Positions 42,162 to 53,200 of a stretch of 64,000 nucleotides of DNA are shown here, piece by piece (the first letter of the stretch is position 1; every line of letters starts with the position of its first letter). Where the stretch lies: IMG/VR virus record IMGVR_UViG_3300042868_005761, positions 62,001 to 126,000 of that record; one strand, 5' to 3'. Made by a program: the position numbers and the translations under genes. Source of the stretch: a virus. A model generated the notes under the pieces. It worked only from the letters and a program-made list of their open reading frames with translations, made no database searches and had not been told where the DNA came from.

Positions 42162-45101
42162 TTAATCCTCAGTTGATTTTAAAGTCAAGCCCAAGGACGA
42201 AGAATCTGTTTTGTATGCTGTGCCTGAATAAATAATACCATTGCCATCTAGGTAGGAAATCAAAGGAAACTTATGACTTGAAAAGGAATTTCCTGAGCTT
42301 ACATTGATTGTAAGAAATGTTTCCATATCTATAGTTGAACTTCCTGCGTAGTTCACATCATCTCTTATTCTAAAACCGTAAGGTACATATTTATTTAATA
42401 ATGTCTTTACAACACCTTTATCTCTATCATTCAAAGTTATATAGAACTGAGCTTTATTAGAGTAAATTGGAATGTTATATTTCCCTAAGGTTGTTGCTTG
42501 TAAAGTTGCAAATTTTTCTGGGAATAAAGAAAATCCTGCAATTACTTTACTTGGATCATTTGAATCTGATAAAGGTAACACAGAATTTACTGTGAACCTT
42601 TTTGTATTTGAGTTATATGTACTAGTAAACACAGGGCCAAATATTGGCTTATCAATTGAATAATCATCTATACTTGGATGTAACCAATTCTCCCGAGGGG
42701 TTTTTGATTCTGCAATAACAACTCTTCTTCCATTTAATTCAGCGTCATCATATTGCACGTCTGAAGAGGTAAAGAAAGAAGCTACTGCTATAGTGTTTAT
42801 ATCTGCTACATTGGTTAATTCATCAGTAGCTATTTCTTCAATGAGAACTAGATAAGTATTAAATCGGTAATCAATAATATCTTTAGGATATTCATACTCA
42901 TAAACAAGTGGATCTACAGTACGCCAAACTTCAGGATAACTTTGTATATCTTTAATTACAAAGTCTGCTTCACTATCAAAGCCTGAGTATGAGAGATAAG
43001 ATAATTTAACTTTTCCACCAACATACTTAGCAACATCTTCTTCACTGAAGAAATCAAAAATATAAAATCCATATGATCCTCTGCCTTCGAATCGATCTCC
43101 AAAGGGTCCGGTTAACATTTTCTTATATTCTTGACTAGGAGATACCCCAGACAATAGACTATCTTTACTCCCAAGTATTAACCTATTACCTAATGTACCA
43201 AGACTACCATCATCTTTTAATATTGTATATACAATGACTTGTTGATCACCACTGTTAATGTATTCAAATAACTTAGAATCATTATAGTCACTATTAGCAT
43301 GTAGGGTTGTAGAAGTCGCACCTCTTACAATATCCCCGTCTTTAAAGTTTAACCAAGCAGCTCGTGAGGATTTAGGATCATAAGAAGTATAAAACTTACC
43401 TTCATCGTCTGTTGTTGCAACAATTGATACTTCGCCGTCAAGATTTCCTTCTCCTGTTAAAACATTTACAGTAACATCACATTCTATAACAGGCTGACCA
43501 TCATAAGATGTAACTTCTCCCTCTAGGAGAACTATCTCTGCTCCATTGTATAGTGGTCCATATACACTAATGCCATCTTTTGTATAAAGATAAGGTGTCT
43601 CTATTGGTTTTAAAGAGATGTAATATGGGTAAACCTTTTCACTCTTTGAAAGAACAGCAATTGTTCTTTGCTTCTTCCAAAGCCAAGGCTTTATTTCTGA
43701 GAATAAAAACTCTCTTTTTGCAGTCGGAACTTCTTTCTGAAATTCAATTACTGCGTCATAAAGTGCATATACCTTTGCATTTTCTTCTGGAATAAACATT
43801 GCACAATAAGGAGATATATAAATCTTATCTCCAAATGTCTCTCTGATATATAAAGGATCTCCCTCGTATTCTTCAAAGTCTGGCCATCTAAACTGTACTG
43901 TTTTACTACCAATCTTATTAAAGATTAGAACATTGTTCTTACTGGAATAACTGTCTAAGCCATCTATCCGAACAAGACCGCAGTCGTCAAACATATTAGC
44001 AATTGCAGGCTCTTCAAAGTTAATTACAAAATAAGGATTTTCACTAGGATCTAATTCTCCGCCTGTTAGGTACTGACTTGGGATAGTTACTCCATCTACA
44101 ATCACGCCGCTATCTTCACTAGGAAGCGTTAGCGAAGTAATTGGTCCTGATAGAGTTTGTTTGCCAAAAAAGACTTCACCTTTATATCTATTCACATAGC
44201 AAGCTTTTGCTTCGACAGCAGAAACTAAAGGATTGTCTACTATCTGCTTAAGTATTTCTTCTAGCCCAAACAGCTCGGCTTCCATATAAGAATTCTTTAA
44301 TGTATAGAAATCTATAGTCCCATCTGTGTCTACCGCAATATGTGTTTTGCTATCGGTAAGAGTTCCAGGAGTAGTTGTTATTTCTGTCATAGGAGAATAT
44401 TCAGTACTAAAATACTGATTACTTTGACCGGTTGAAACGCCAAGAATCTCTCCGTGTAACTCTAAACTTTCACTCGATATATCAAAGTCTGCTTCGTAAA
44501 AACGTTTACTAACAACCGGCAATTTAACTTCTGATTCTCTATAAACATAATTATTAACCCAAAGGTTTTGATCGTCTGTAAAGCTATAACCTATATAGTT
44601 CTGTGGGCTATACTCACCAGCAATATTATGCTCACTGGGAGACATCCAGAAAGACTCGTTCTTGTAGACTGCTGCTTTAAAAAAGTTCAGACTAGGTTTA
44701 GTAGCGTAGACTGGTACAGTTAATAGTTCTTGGGCTAATGTACTAGTTGCTAGGTTCTGGTAGTTTAAATAATTAAGGTAAATAACTGTGCCTTCAATAC
44801 TGTACTCTCCAGGCTTAACGTAAAAAACTCCATCCTGAAGGAACGAAGTTAAATCATTAAAGTTCTCAACACCACTTCTATAAGAAGATCTTGGTATTTC
44901 ATTGTTTGGCATATAGACAGGAAAGAACTTATTACCTACAACTTCATTGAAAAAGTTACCTTGACCAAAAGTACTATTGTAATTAAGTCCTGAGTCTTTA
45001 GGATATTCTTTCTTTGCCTCATCTACGTCTTTAATATAGCTATAGATATTAATTGGAAAATTAATTTCTTGTATACTATTTCCTATATTCTTAAGAGGCA
45101 T
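42162..45101 (-). CDS. Large virion structural protein with Ig-like segment, 979 residues
   Basis: I do not recognise the whole protein. Around residues 525-580 a section reads GEVTSYDGQPVIECDVTV then TDDEGKFYTSY, like a carboxypeptidase-regulatory or Ig-like repeat often found in phage surface proteins. The rest is beta-rich. I chose the ATG at 45101 (MPLKNIG), which overlaps the upstream gene by 11 bases and has a modest GGAAC upstream. A TTG at 45164 would overlap it by 74 bases and has no clear ribosome site. Confidence 0.58.
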   Translation of the reverse strand: MPLKNIGNSIQEINFPINIYSYIKDVDEAKKEYPKDSGLNYNSTFGQGNFFNEVVGNKFFPVYMPNNEIPRSSYRSGVENFNDLTSFLQDGVFYVKPGEYSIEGTVIYLNYLNYQNLATSTLAQELLTVPVYATKPSLNFFKAAVYKNESFWMSPSEHNIAGEYSPQNYIGYSFTDDQNLWVNNYVYRESEVKLPVVSKRFYEADFDISSESLELHGEILGVSTGQSNQYFSTEYSPMTEITTTPGTLTDSKTHIAVDTDGTIDFYTLKNSYMEAELFGLEEILKQIVDNPLVSAVEAKACYVNRYKGEVFFGKQTLSGPITSLTLPSEDSGVIVDGVTIPSQYLTGGELDPSENPYFVINFEEPAIANMFDDCGLVRIDGLDSYSSKNNVLIFNKIGSKTVQFRWPDFEEYEGDPLYIRETFGDKIYISPYCAMFIPEENAKVYALYDAVIEFQKEVPTAKREFLFSEIKPWLWKKQRTIAVLSKSEKVYPYYISLKPIETPYLYTKDGISVYGPLYNGAEIVLLEGEVTSYDGQPVIECDVTVNVLTGEGNLDGEVSIVATTDDEGKFYTSYDPKSSRAAWLNFKDGDIVRGATSTTLHANSDYNDSKLFEYINSGDQQVIVYTILKDDGSLGTLGNRLILGSKDSLLSGVSPSQEYKKMLTGPFGDRFEGRGSYGFYIFDFFSEEDVAKYVGGKVKLSYLSYSGFDSEADFVIKDIQSYPEVWRTVDPLVYEYEYPKDIIDYRFNTYLVLIEEIATDELTNVADINTIAVASFFTSSDVQYDDAELNGRRVVIAESKTPRENWLHPSIDDYSIDKPIFGPVFTSTYNSNTKRFTVNSVLPLSDSNDPSKVIAGFSLFPEKFATLQATTLGKYNIPIYSNKAQFYITLNDRDKGVVKTLLNKYVPYGFRIRDDVNYAGSSTIDMETFLTINVSSGNSFSSHKFPLISYLDGNGIIYSGTAYKTDSSSLGLTLKSTED

Positions 45102-45993
45102 AGAATGTTCCGTTTGCAGATATGGGGCTTGTCTGATTACTCTTCCAGGTTTTACTTGTAACAAAGATATCCCAAAGAATATCTATATCGCTATCCGACA
45201 CAGGTATGACTGAAGAGGCAGTTTCAACATTTGAAGCCATGGTTTGTAATATTTTGTATGCACTAACCACTTTTACTGGACAATAGTAAATTGGTATGTA
45301 TCTATGCACTACTGAATATGATACTTGAATATTGCCAAACGTACTAGAATCATAAATAATTAATTTATCTACTCCGTCATAATAGTAGTCTCCGGCAGAT
45401 AGAACTTCTCTTATACTTGATTTTCTATTTCTAATAACAACGCTATCAGAGATAAAAGAATCTGGAGCTATATTTCTATGAGGTAATCTATTAACACCGG
45501 GTCTTACATTTGCGGAAAGATCATCTTCGTAATTCTTGAATGGCAGCATTGATAATAGTTTTTTATTATTAAACCTTGGATCTATAATTTCATATCTGGC
45601 AATGTTATCAAGTGCAAGAAAACTTCCAGAATCAGTTATTGATGTCTCGGCAGTCAATTTTGTATAAAGAGTTCCGCCCGGAGAAGATCTACTCCCAACT
45701 CCACTTTCTACCATCAGTGTATATCCATCAAAATTAATCCTTGTTGGAGCCACGTCTGGGTTCAGTTTGGTATCGATATAGCCAGCAAGGTATGGCCTGG
45801 TGTTAAAGGCCCTTGCAAGCGTTGCAGAGATGCCTTGGTCAGTTAGTGATGAGCTATGTGTAAACAAAGAAAGAACACGTCTTTTAAAATCCTTAATAGA
45901 TTCTTTGTTTCCTCTTACAAGTCCAAATTTAAAAGCAACATTGTCTATATCTATGCTAGACTTTGGCGAATCAATTTTTTGAAAAGTAGACAT
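45091..45993 (-). CDS. Baseplate-region protein, 300 residues
   Basis: I do not recognise a family. The N-terminal half contains a helical section with basic residues (NKESIKDFKRRVLSLFTHSS) followed by strands; the C-terminal 70 residues are more helical. It is the second gene after baseplate J in transcript order, where phages often encode proteins linking the wedge to fibres. It shares one base with the 560-residue gene. Confidence 0.55.
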   Translation of the reverse strand: MSTFQKIDSPKSSIDIDNVAFKFGLVRGNKESIKDFKRRVLSLFTHSSSLTDQGISATLARAFNTRPYLAGYIDTKLNPDVAPTRINFDGYTLMVESGVGSRSSPGGTLYTKLTAETSITDSGSFLALDNIARYEIIDPRFNNKKLLSMLPFKNYEDDLSANVRPGVNRLPHRNIAPDSFISDSVVIRNRKSSIREVLSAGDYYYDGVDKLIIYDSSTFGNIQVSYSVVHRYIPIYYCPVKVVSAYKILQTMASNVETASSVIPVSDSDIDILWDIFVTSKTWKSNQTSPISANGTFYAS

Positions 45994-47675
45994 TAATACC
46001 CCGTTACAAGTTCATCAAACTCTACATTTGTATAAATAGCATTACTTGTTGCATCATAAATCCAGCCATCCTTCATAAAGGATAAGTGCTTTATTTCATT
46101 AATACTTTTTGTAACTTCAAGCTCTTGGTCTGGATTGAAACCTAATTCGTATCCAGTGTAATTTGCATCTAGAACAAAAGTTTTATAGGGAATCTTATAA
46201 TCAACATTAATAATTTTTTTACCAATTATTAGTCTTGTATCAACATCAAATACTGTGAAAACAAAAGTTCCTACCACGTCAGTGGGAAGAGTATATTTCC
46301 ATCTTACTTCTTGATTCTTTAAATCAAAAGCTCTAACTGGACCTGGATCCCAAGGATCTTCTTCTGTAAAGAAATTGCCATCAGCCCCAATGTAATTTTT
46401 AAGGCCACTTTCAATGTTTTCAACTTCCATTACAAATTTTCTTAGTTTGTTTCCATAAAGAAATTCTACTGGTCGGCTTTCAAGATATATCTCGTCTCCC
46501 GGCCGATAGTCAATTTTGTCACAGACAACATTCATTGCATAAGTAGTATTGTCATTGTATATACTGTGAGCTCCATGTAAAAACAAATCGTACATATGAA
46601 GTTTACTAGGCTCTTCTAGATCACTTGGATTCTCAAGAGCATACATAATTACATCTTTTTTCAAGAAAGAAGAAGGATATACTGTTTCATTATTGTCATC
46701 AAATAGAAGATAACTATCAAGTACAAAATCTGTAGTCTCTTCAACATAGTCAATGCTTTGAACAATTAGATAATCATCTTCTATGCACATATAAGCTGTT
46801 TTATTTGCGTTTTCAATTGTATAGTTTCTGCTATATAGTGTCTTCTTTCTTGAAGAAGGAAACGAATTGTTTATTACTAGTTGTACATAGAAATTATCTA
46901 GCTGGCTTTCAAGTAGCAAATCAAACTTAAGAACATACATACCAGGAACAATAACTCCCTCAAATGAATGCTCGTACTTTGGCAACATATTAATAACTGA
47001 TACATTATTAGTTGTTTGATACTCAGTCAGTATTGCATTACCAAAGATGTAGGCGCTTCTTCCTGCTGAGTTTTTTCTCTTTGCAAAGAAATCTTCCTTT
47101 ACAATTGCAAGAGTTTCATCTTTTGGTACTAAGGCAAACCCTAAATAGATTGGCTCTTTAACAAAAATAATAAACTCGCTTTTGCTTTTTACATTATCAA
47201 AAAAGCCAATATATGGATTAGAGCCATTGGCATTTATTGCTTCTAACACTGAGACTCTTGGTTCTCTATGAATAGATTCTTCAAAGGTTAAGAACTGTCT
47301 ATTGCTTAGATCTAGAATGTCACCATAAGAGCAAGGCGTTAGTTCGTATGTTGTTGCGCCAAGTTTTCCAGTGACGGTAACTGGTGGCAAATTAAAACTT
47401 CCCGCTCCTGTTGTAAAGAAAACGCTACCATCATCAGAGTACTTATAGTAGTAGGCTGGTAGAGTAACATCTTGCTCTGGATGAAACTGGCTATTGTAGT
47501 TGTTGTGTACAAGAAAAGAGAACATGTCAAGTTGCTCTGACATGTCAGACATTATTGTTTGAAAGTTACTATGCTTATCTGAACGAGCAAGAGACCAATC
47601 TGGAAAAGAGTTGGCAAGCTTTTGCGCGCTTAATGAATAGTAAGGTCTTTTTCTTAGCTCTTTGTAAACGCTCAT
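45993..47675 (-). CDS. Baseplate-region protein, 560 residues
   Basis: I do not recognise a family. It opens with helices (LRKRPYYSLSAQKLANSF and a helix at 40-60 ending MFSFLVHNN) and is then beta-rich with acidic loops. It begins 1 base after baseplate J, the place of T4 gp7- or tail protein I-type wedge components, so a wedge role is likely by order. No residue signature confirms it. Confidence 0.58.
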   Translation of the reverse strand: MSVYKELRKRPYYSLSAQKLANSFPDWSLARSDKHSNFQTIMSDMSEQLDMFSFLVHNNYNSQFHPEQDVTLPAYYYKYSDDGSVFFTTGAGSFNLPPVTVTGKLGATTYELTPCSYGDILDLSNRQFLTFEESIHREPRVSVLEAINANGSNPYIGFFDNVKSKSEFIIFVKEPIYLGFALVPKDETLAIVKEDFFAKRKNSAGRSAYIFGNAILTEYQTTNNVSVINMLPKYEHSFEGVIVPGMYVLKFDLLLESQLDNFYVQLVINNSFPSSRKKTLYSRNYTIENANKTAYMCIEDDYLIVQSIDYVEETTDFVLDSYLLFDDNNETVYPSSFLKKDVIMYALENPSDLEEPSKLHMYDLFLHGAHSIYNDNTTYAMNVVCDKIDYRPGDEIYLESRPVEFLYGNKLRKFVMEVENIESGLKNYIGADGNFFTEEDPWDPGPVRAFDLKNQEVRWKYTLPTDVVGTFVFTVFDVDTRLIIGKKIINVDYKIPYKTFVLDANYTGYELGFNPDQELEVTKSINEIKHLSFMKDGWIYDATSNAIYTNVEFDELVTGY

Positions 47676-47676
47676 G

Positions 47677-48852
47677 TTATTCGATTACGTCTATGATTAC
47701 AGCGGGAGCACCATCTGGTGAACCTAATGTTGCAATTTGAGTATCTAAAATAGTAATGGTTTCTCTTGGCCCTGCTATATATTTAAACTTTGCACTTCCT
47801 TCATATGTTGTATAAACAACAGAATCAAAACTGTTTGATCCAGATCCTAAACTCTTAACACCAGGCACTGAACTTGTTACTCGTGAAGCAAGAGCACTCA
47901 GTGAGACAGCTTGCCCTCCACTAAGTCCGTTAAAGTAATCACTAATTGCAATCTTTACACTGTCAATAAGATTACTTGCTGTAAAGCCTGCTTTAGCTGA
48001 AATTGTTGTTTTAAAAACAAACCCAACTGGATCATAGTTCTTAACTAAGACTTTTCTTCCAGCCCCTATCTCCATCTCTAGCTTTGCTTGTAAGTCCCGG
48101 ATTGTTGACTCAGGATAAACAACTCCAGAATAAGGTTGGACACAAACCATCAAAGCACCAGGGCCATCATAGTTTCTTATTACTGTAGTTTTACCTAGAC
48201 CAGACAATCTTGAGATTGCACTATTTAGAATAAATTCAGTATTAGCATTTGATTCAATTTTTTCAAGGATTCTATTTCTTATAGAGTCCATTGTCTCTAA
48301 ATCTTCTCCGTTTAGTATTGCTCTTGTATTTGTAACGGTAAGTCCTTGATAAGATTTCTCAAATCTATTTAACTCACCCTTAGCAACATTAAAGTCAGAA
48401 CCTAAGGCATAAGCCTGGACTCCTACATAAGCACTTGACTGCGAGTAGCCATTAGGCTCGATCTCTGTTACAAAGTATTTCTTATTTCCACTTAAAAGGG
48501 TTATACCTACTATTTCAATATTATTTAATCTTAGATTAGCGCTAATAGACAACCCATTAGTTGAGCTAACTAGCACATTAAAATCAGCTGACTCAGACTT
48601 GGCTTTTCTACCAATCTTTCTTCTGACATTGAAATCTTCTGCATACTTTGAAATTTGATCTTCTGTAATCGTATTGAAATGTATGTCTCTTATGATCTGT
48701 TCTTGTTGTGCTTCTAACTGCGCAATTTGTCTGCTTATATCAGTGGCAAGACCATCTAGCATTGAGCCAGATCCATAGTACGTAGCACCAAGTCTACGCT
48801 TTGAATCGTTGATGATTTCTTTTCTTATAGCGTTTTCAGATCTTATTGCCAT
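47677..48852 (-). CDS. Baseplate J-like wedge protein
   Basis: This 391-residue protein matches the baseplate J/gp47 family (related to T4 gp6) that forms the ring of the contractile baseplate. Typical points are the N-terminal helix 'SMLDGLATDISRQIAQLEAQQEQ', a strand region LNNIEIVGITLLSG, the EDLETMDSIRNRILEKIES segment in the middle with a following GLGKTTVIRNYDGPG, and a final domain with 'SNLIDSVKIAISDYFNGL'. Its position next to a gp25-like protein supports it. This gene is the best evidence for a contractile tail. Confidence 0.85.
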   Translation of the reverse strand: MAIRSENAIRKEIINDSKRRLGATYYGSGSMLDGLATDISRQIAQLEAQQEQIIRDIHFNTITEDQISKYAEDFNVRRKIGRKAKSESADFNVLVSSTNGLSISANLRLNNIEIVGITLLSGNKKYFVTEIEPNGYSQSSAYVGVQAYALGSDFNVAKGELNRFEKSYQGLTVTNTRAILNGEDLETMDSIRNRILEKIESNANTEFILNSAISRLSGLGKTTVIRNYDGPGALMVCVQPYSGVVYPESTIRDLQAKLEMEIGAGRKVLVKNYDPVGFVFKTTISAKAGFTASNLIDSVKIAISDYFNGLSGGQAVSLSALASRVTSSVPGVKSLGSGSNSFDSVVYTTYEGSAKFKYIAGPRETITILDTQIATLGSPDGAPAVIIDVIE

Positions 48853-48854
48853 TC

Positions 48855-49328
48855 TTATTCTCCAAAGCCTGTAATTGTTTTAAGTTCTTGCGTGCCATCA
48901 TAGAATACAGAGTTAATCATAACTGGTATTGTGCCACCGCCACCTGTAGGTACATTTAGTTGCACGTGAATAATAACTGCTTCTTTGTTGATTGGATCGG
49001 GGATTACATCAACTTTCAATGCATATCTATTTGGATTGATATTACTATTAACCATATTCTGATATATATAAGATCTCAACTGCGCCATTCCATTTGAAGT
49101 GACAAGACTTTTCTTTCCTTTAGGAGATGCCCCAAATTGTAAGTTAGTCTTATATGTTCCTACTGCTGTACTTAGACATAATCTAATTACTTGTTTAAAA
49201 GTATCAAGACTTGACTCATCTGTAAAAGCAAGATCCGAATAGCCCTCTGGTCTAGTAGTCAATGCAAAATCCCAATTAGATGAAATTTTTATATCTTTTA
49301 CTCCATATGGATCTTGGATAGAAGCCAT
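48855..49328 (-). CDS. gp25-like baseplate wedge protein
   Basis: This 157-residue protein has the layout of T4 gp25/phage P2 W: a middle segment SLDTFKQVIRLCLSTAVGTYKTNLQFGASPKG matching the 'I-Q-I--IL-T--GE----P-FG' pattern, a helix LRSYIYQNMV, and a beta hairpin ending VIIHVQLNVPT. It directly precedes baseplate J, which is the usual order. The motif is weaker than in classic members, so the identification relies partly on context. Confidence 0.65.
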   Translation of the reverse strand: MASIQDPYGVKDIKISSNWDFALTTRPEGYSDLAFTDESSLDTFKQVIRLCLSTAVGTYKTNLQFGASPKGKKSLVTSNGMAQLRSYIYQNMVNSNINPNRYALKVDVIPDPINKEAVIIHVQLNVPTGGGGTIPVMINSVFYDGTQELKTITGFGE

Positions 49329-49645
49329 TAAAGCATACCTACAGCGCCACCTATTAGTGCATTCATTGCAAACATATTGGCAAAGGCAAGTAATGGACCT
49401 GGACTAATCATGTACTTTGGACCAATTGGGAACATTCCAGCAATTGGGTTAACATGCGTTAGCATTCCATAGTAAGTCATCTGGTCAGGGCTCATTTGCC
49501 AGTTCATAGAACCAGCTCCTGCATTCATAGACTTCTTGTCTAGTACAAGGAACGTTTCTGTTCCTGCTCCTATTCTGACATAGTCCAACCCAACCTCAAT
49601 AAAAGCTTCCCCATCGGGAAGTTTAATAATTTTTGTTTCAGCCAT
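49328..49645 (-). CDS. Hypothetical baseplate-region protein, 105 residues
   Basis: I do not recognise this protein. Residues 1-45 are beta-rich (KLPDGEAFIEVGLDYVRIGAG). The rest is Met/Gly/Pro-rich and increasingly hydrophobic, ending in NMFAMNALIGGAVGML, which could insert in or line a channel. It is placed between the hub region and gp25. A spike-tip (PAAR) protein would be expected nearby, but it lacks PAAR repeats. Confidence 0.55.
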   Translation of the reverse strand: MAETKIIKLPDGEAFIEVGLDYVRIGAGTETFLVLDKKSMNAGAGSMNWQMSPDQMTYYGMLTHVNPIAGMFPIGPKYMISPGPLLAFANMFAMNALIGGAVGML

Positions 49646-49653
49646 TTTGTTCC

Positions 49654-50229
49654 TTAAAACCCGGGAATCTTTGTATTGTTTAGCATTGCTGAGAAGATTT
49701 GAATAGCATTACCAGACCTATTCTTGTTTTGTGTATACGACCATTGCTCTGGAGAGATCTCTCCTCCATTACCAAATCTAGAATCTGAAATTATAGTAGC
49801 CGTGCCAGATAGAAAGGTTGTAGGATGGAATGTATATTCAATAACAGGTTGAATTCTTTCTATTGTCTGCTTTGATCCAAAGCTAGTAAACAATTCTTGA
49901 GGAGTAGAAGTCAAGAGAAATACTGTAGGATTTTCAGTTCTAGAGTTGTTTTCAAGTATATTATTCCACTCAACATCTAGAATTTCTCCATATGCAGCAT
50001 TTTTATTTCCGCTTTTATCTCTACCTTGTATTAGGCTAACTCTAAAGTCAATATAAACGTTATTGCCAATAAGCTGAGTACCTGAAGGCAAAATATCACC
50101 TGGAAAGAATATTGATTTAATATAACCTTTAGCGCTTATAAGACTATGTAACCCAGGACTACCTACTGACTGATGGTCAAAAGATTTGTTTAACTTATAG
50201 CCAATATTTGTCTTTGGTACTTTTGGCAT
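49654..50229 (-). CDS. Hypothetical hub-adjacent protein, 191 residues
   Basis: I do not recognise this protein. It is mixed beta/loop with no membrane helix, and its start overlaps the stop of the giant hub protein by one base. That tight coupling suggests assembly with the hub. No catalytic motif is visible. Confidence 0.58.
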   Translation of the reverse strand: MPKVPKTNIGYKLNKSFDHQSVGSPGLHSLISAKGYIKSIFFPGDILPSGTQLIGNNVYIDFRVSLIQGRDKSGNKNAAYGEILDVEWNNILENNSRTENPTVFLLTSTPQELFTSFGSKQTIERIQPVIEYTFHPTTFLSGTATIISDSRFGNGGEISPEQWSYTQNKNRSGNAIQIFSAMLNNTKIPGF

Positions 50230-53200
50230 TATTGCTTCTTTACGTTGGGGAACAGATATTTATTTGCAAGCGTACCACCAATATCTTCAAACATCTTATC
50301 ATAAGTAAAGCCTAGGTCGTCTGCTGTAAACTGCGCTTCAAGAAGAGTATTATCCATTGATGCACCATATCTTAATCTTGCATTTGCAGTTTTCATTATA
50401 GAATCTGCTCTTGTCATAGATTGTCCTAGGCCACCATCCATCCAGTACTGACGGATGTATTGACCAGGGGACTTATACATACCAGTACTCATGCCTATGT
50501 TTGTGCCTGCCACCATAGGAATACCCTCTCTTGCTAAAGGAATCATCATATAAGCGCGACCTTCTGCGATGTAGTTGTATATGACTGAAGTTAAAGATGA
50601 AGATGCATAGAAGTAAGCCAAACTTCCAGCAATTGCAGAACCAAGAAGAACACTAGCAGTGCTACCAAGTGCACCTCCTCCATACATAAATCTTTTGGTA
50701 CTTAATGCAAGGGCGCCGCCAGAAATTACGCCAAGAGTACCAGCCCCAATTGATATGTTTTCAGTAAAATCCTGAGCAGCATTTACCTCTTCTTGCATCT
50801 TTAAAACTTTTTGTCTGTAATTTTCCATTACCTCACTTAAGCTATCAAGATAGTACTGCCCTTCACTTGTCATATTATTTTTCTCACCCCAATTGGGGAA
50901 AGCTGCAAGCGCTAATTCCATATAGTACTGAGTTCTTGTGTAGACACTACTTTGTAGTCCATTGAAAATAATATAAGGAGTAACATCTTCTTCTATAACA
51001 AAAGTGTCTGGGTAAAGCTGAGTGATGTATCCAGTTTCTGGACTAAAGATATGATGCACTTCTTCAACTTCAATAGGTCCATAGATATTGTTATAAGTAT
51101 CATTTATGATGCATACATCGTAAGGCTTTATATGCGGATTCCCCATAATGGTCATTGAACCTTTGTACATCTCTTTTGCTTGCTTTGCAAGTATTGATCT
51201 TGCATAAGTTGACGCCATTCCTTTACTTTTACAGTTAGGAAACTGATATGAAGTTTTTCTTATAAACTGAGGAGATAGATCTACGTTTGCCTTTCTTGTA
51301 ACAGTGTTCTGCTCTTGCCAGTCAATAAACGCGTTTAAGTTCCTAACGTCTGGTGCACTAGCAGTGCGAATGGCCGCATCATTCCATTGTACTTCAACTT
51401 CTGTATACCAGCCATCAGCTGTTGCTTCTATATCATTGCTGATAATATCTGTATAAGAATTAAGATTATGCCAAGTTCTAAATGGTCTAAAACGTCTTCT
51501 TGCTATTCTTATAAAATTTGCAATCTCTTCAGAACTAACACTTGGCACATTTCCGTAATCAGGAAGAGTATAGTCACCTGACGCATCTCTTCTTGTTTGC
51601 TGTAGGAAAGGACTACCTTCTTCTAATTGTCCACCTGACTTTAGTATCTTTCTGAAGATTTTATTTTGCCGATAAACATCCAAAGGATCTCCGCAATATT
51701 CCCACATATTCTGATCTGGAAGACCAAAAAACATAGTCATACGATTACTATTCTTATAAATTCTAGGATGCTTAACATAGCTAGGATGACGATATGTCAT
51801 CTCTTCAAATACATCCCAAATTGTAGAATAAAAAACATTGTAATATAAAGTTTCAGGAGAGTACACAGAAATTAACATTGGACTATTTTTATACTCACTA
51901 TCGTTAGCGTTTTTCTTGGCAAGAGCATGTCTATCCAAAATACCAGTGCCGTGGTTTCTAGCTCCTTGGAGTTCCTTTTCTACAGCATCCTTGTCCGTTA
52001 AGAAATAGTCAGCTGTGTAATACGCAGCTGTAGCCATTGCCTGAATGACCACTTTAAGTACAACTCCAAAAGCTACAGCCCCTGCAACTATAAGACCTAT
52101 CTTTGTCTTGGTAATATTACCTGCAGCTGAGCCAACCTTCCAGGCCGTTGGGAGAGCTATGGCTCCAGCTGTCCATCCAGCCGCAGCAGGAATTCCAAGC
52201 TTCTTTGCTTTATCCTCAAACTCTTTTACCTGTCCATCTTCAACTTGAACAACACGAGCTGTGCCGTCTCTTGTCAATGCCCCAGTCCAAGTACCAAACC
52301 AGTCATACCAGTAATAGCCTTGTAGCGGTTGATAGCTAGGAATATAAAGATTGTCATCCTGAGGTCCTTGGTTGGGCTTTATAACATAGGCTTTATTTGC
52401 ATCATTCTTCCAGTTCTCTAATGCGTCATAAGTTCCATCAATCCAATTCAGATCAAAGCTATCTTCAAACGTATAAAGATAGTTTATAAACCCGCCTTTT
52501 CTTCTTGCATTGTGCATACCTCCAACAGCAAATCCTTCCTTATAAGCTAAGTTTGAAGCAGCAATGCTTTTGTCTTCACCAAAGGAAATAATACTGTCAA
52601 ACTTTTTCTTACCAAAGTGTATGACTTCTGGTTCAAACATTAATCTAGCTAATAGATCAAATGTATCCAGATGTTGAACTGATGTTTCTTTTTTAGTAGT
52701 ACCTTTTAACTTTGCAACTAATTCAGCACCATAAGACTGAGCAACAACTTCAATCTTATTACCAGACCCATCTAGATTAATGTCGGTAATTTCACCAAGG
52801 AATACTTCTTCTAGCTTATTAGCATCATTGCTAAATCCTAAGCAAACTTTGATCTTCATGCCAGCATTCAAAACAAATCCAATATCAGACTGTTCAAATT
52901 CTGTTCCTCTTACAAGAGCATTGCTAGATTCAAACTCTAATCCAGTTCCAACGTTAGCTAATCTTTCTGTGACCTTATCATCACTGATTAATATAGAATT
53001 AGCTGCTTTTGCAAATTGATTAAAACCAGTAAGAACTCCATTTGGATCTACAAATGTAAGTCTGCATATAGAGCTTGGGCGCTTGCGGCTGTCAGCAATC
53101 TCTAGTCGCTCAATCTTAGAGTAGGTATAAATTTCATCTAACTCTACATACTCTGTATTGTAAATATCATCTTCTTCTATTAGATAAACTTTGCAAACAG

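Noticed and set aside
42162-45164. TTG at 45164 as start of the Ig-like structural protein
   Set aside because: It would overlap the upstream gene by 74 bases without a ribosome site; ATG at 45101 is better placed.
49328-49645. A PAAR spike-tip protein
   Set aside because: The position fits but the Pro-Ala-Ala-Arg repeats and their Cys/His pattern are absent.
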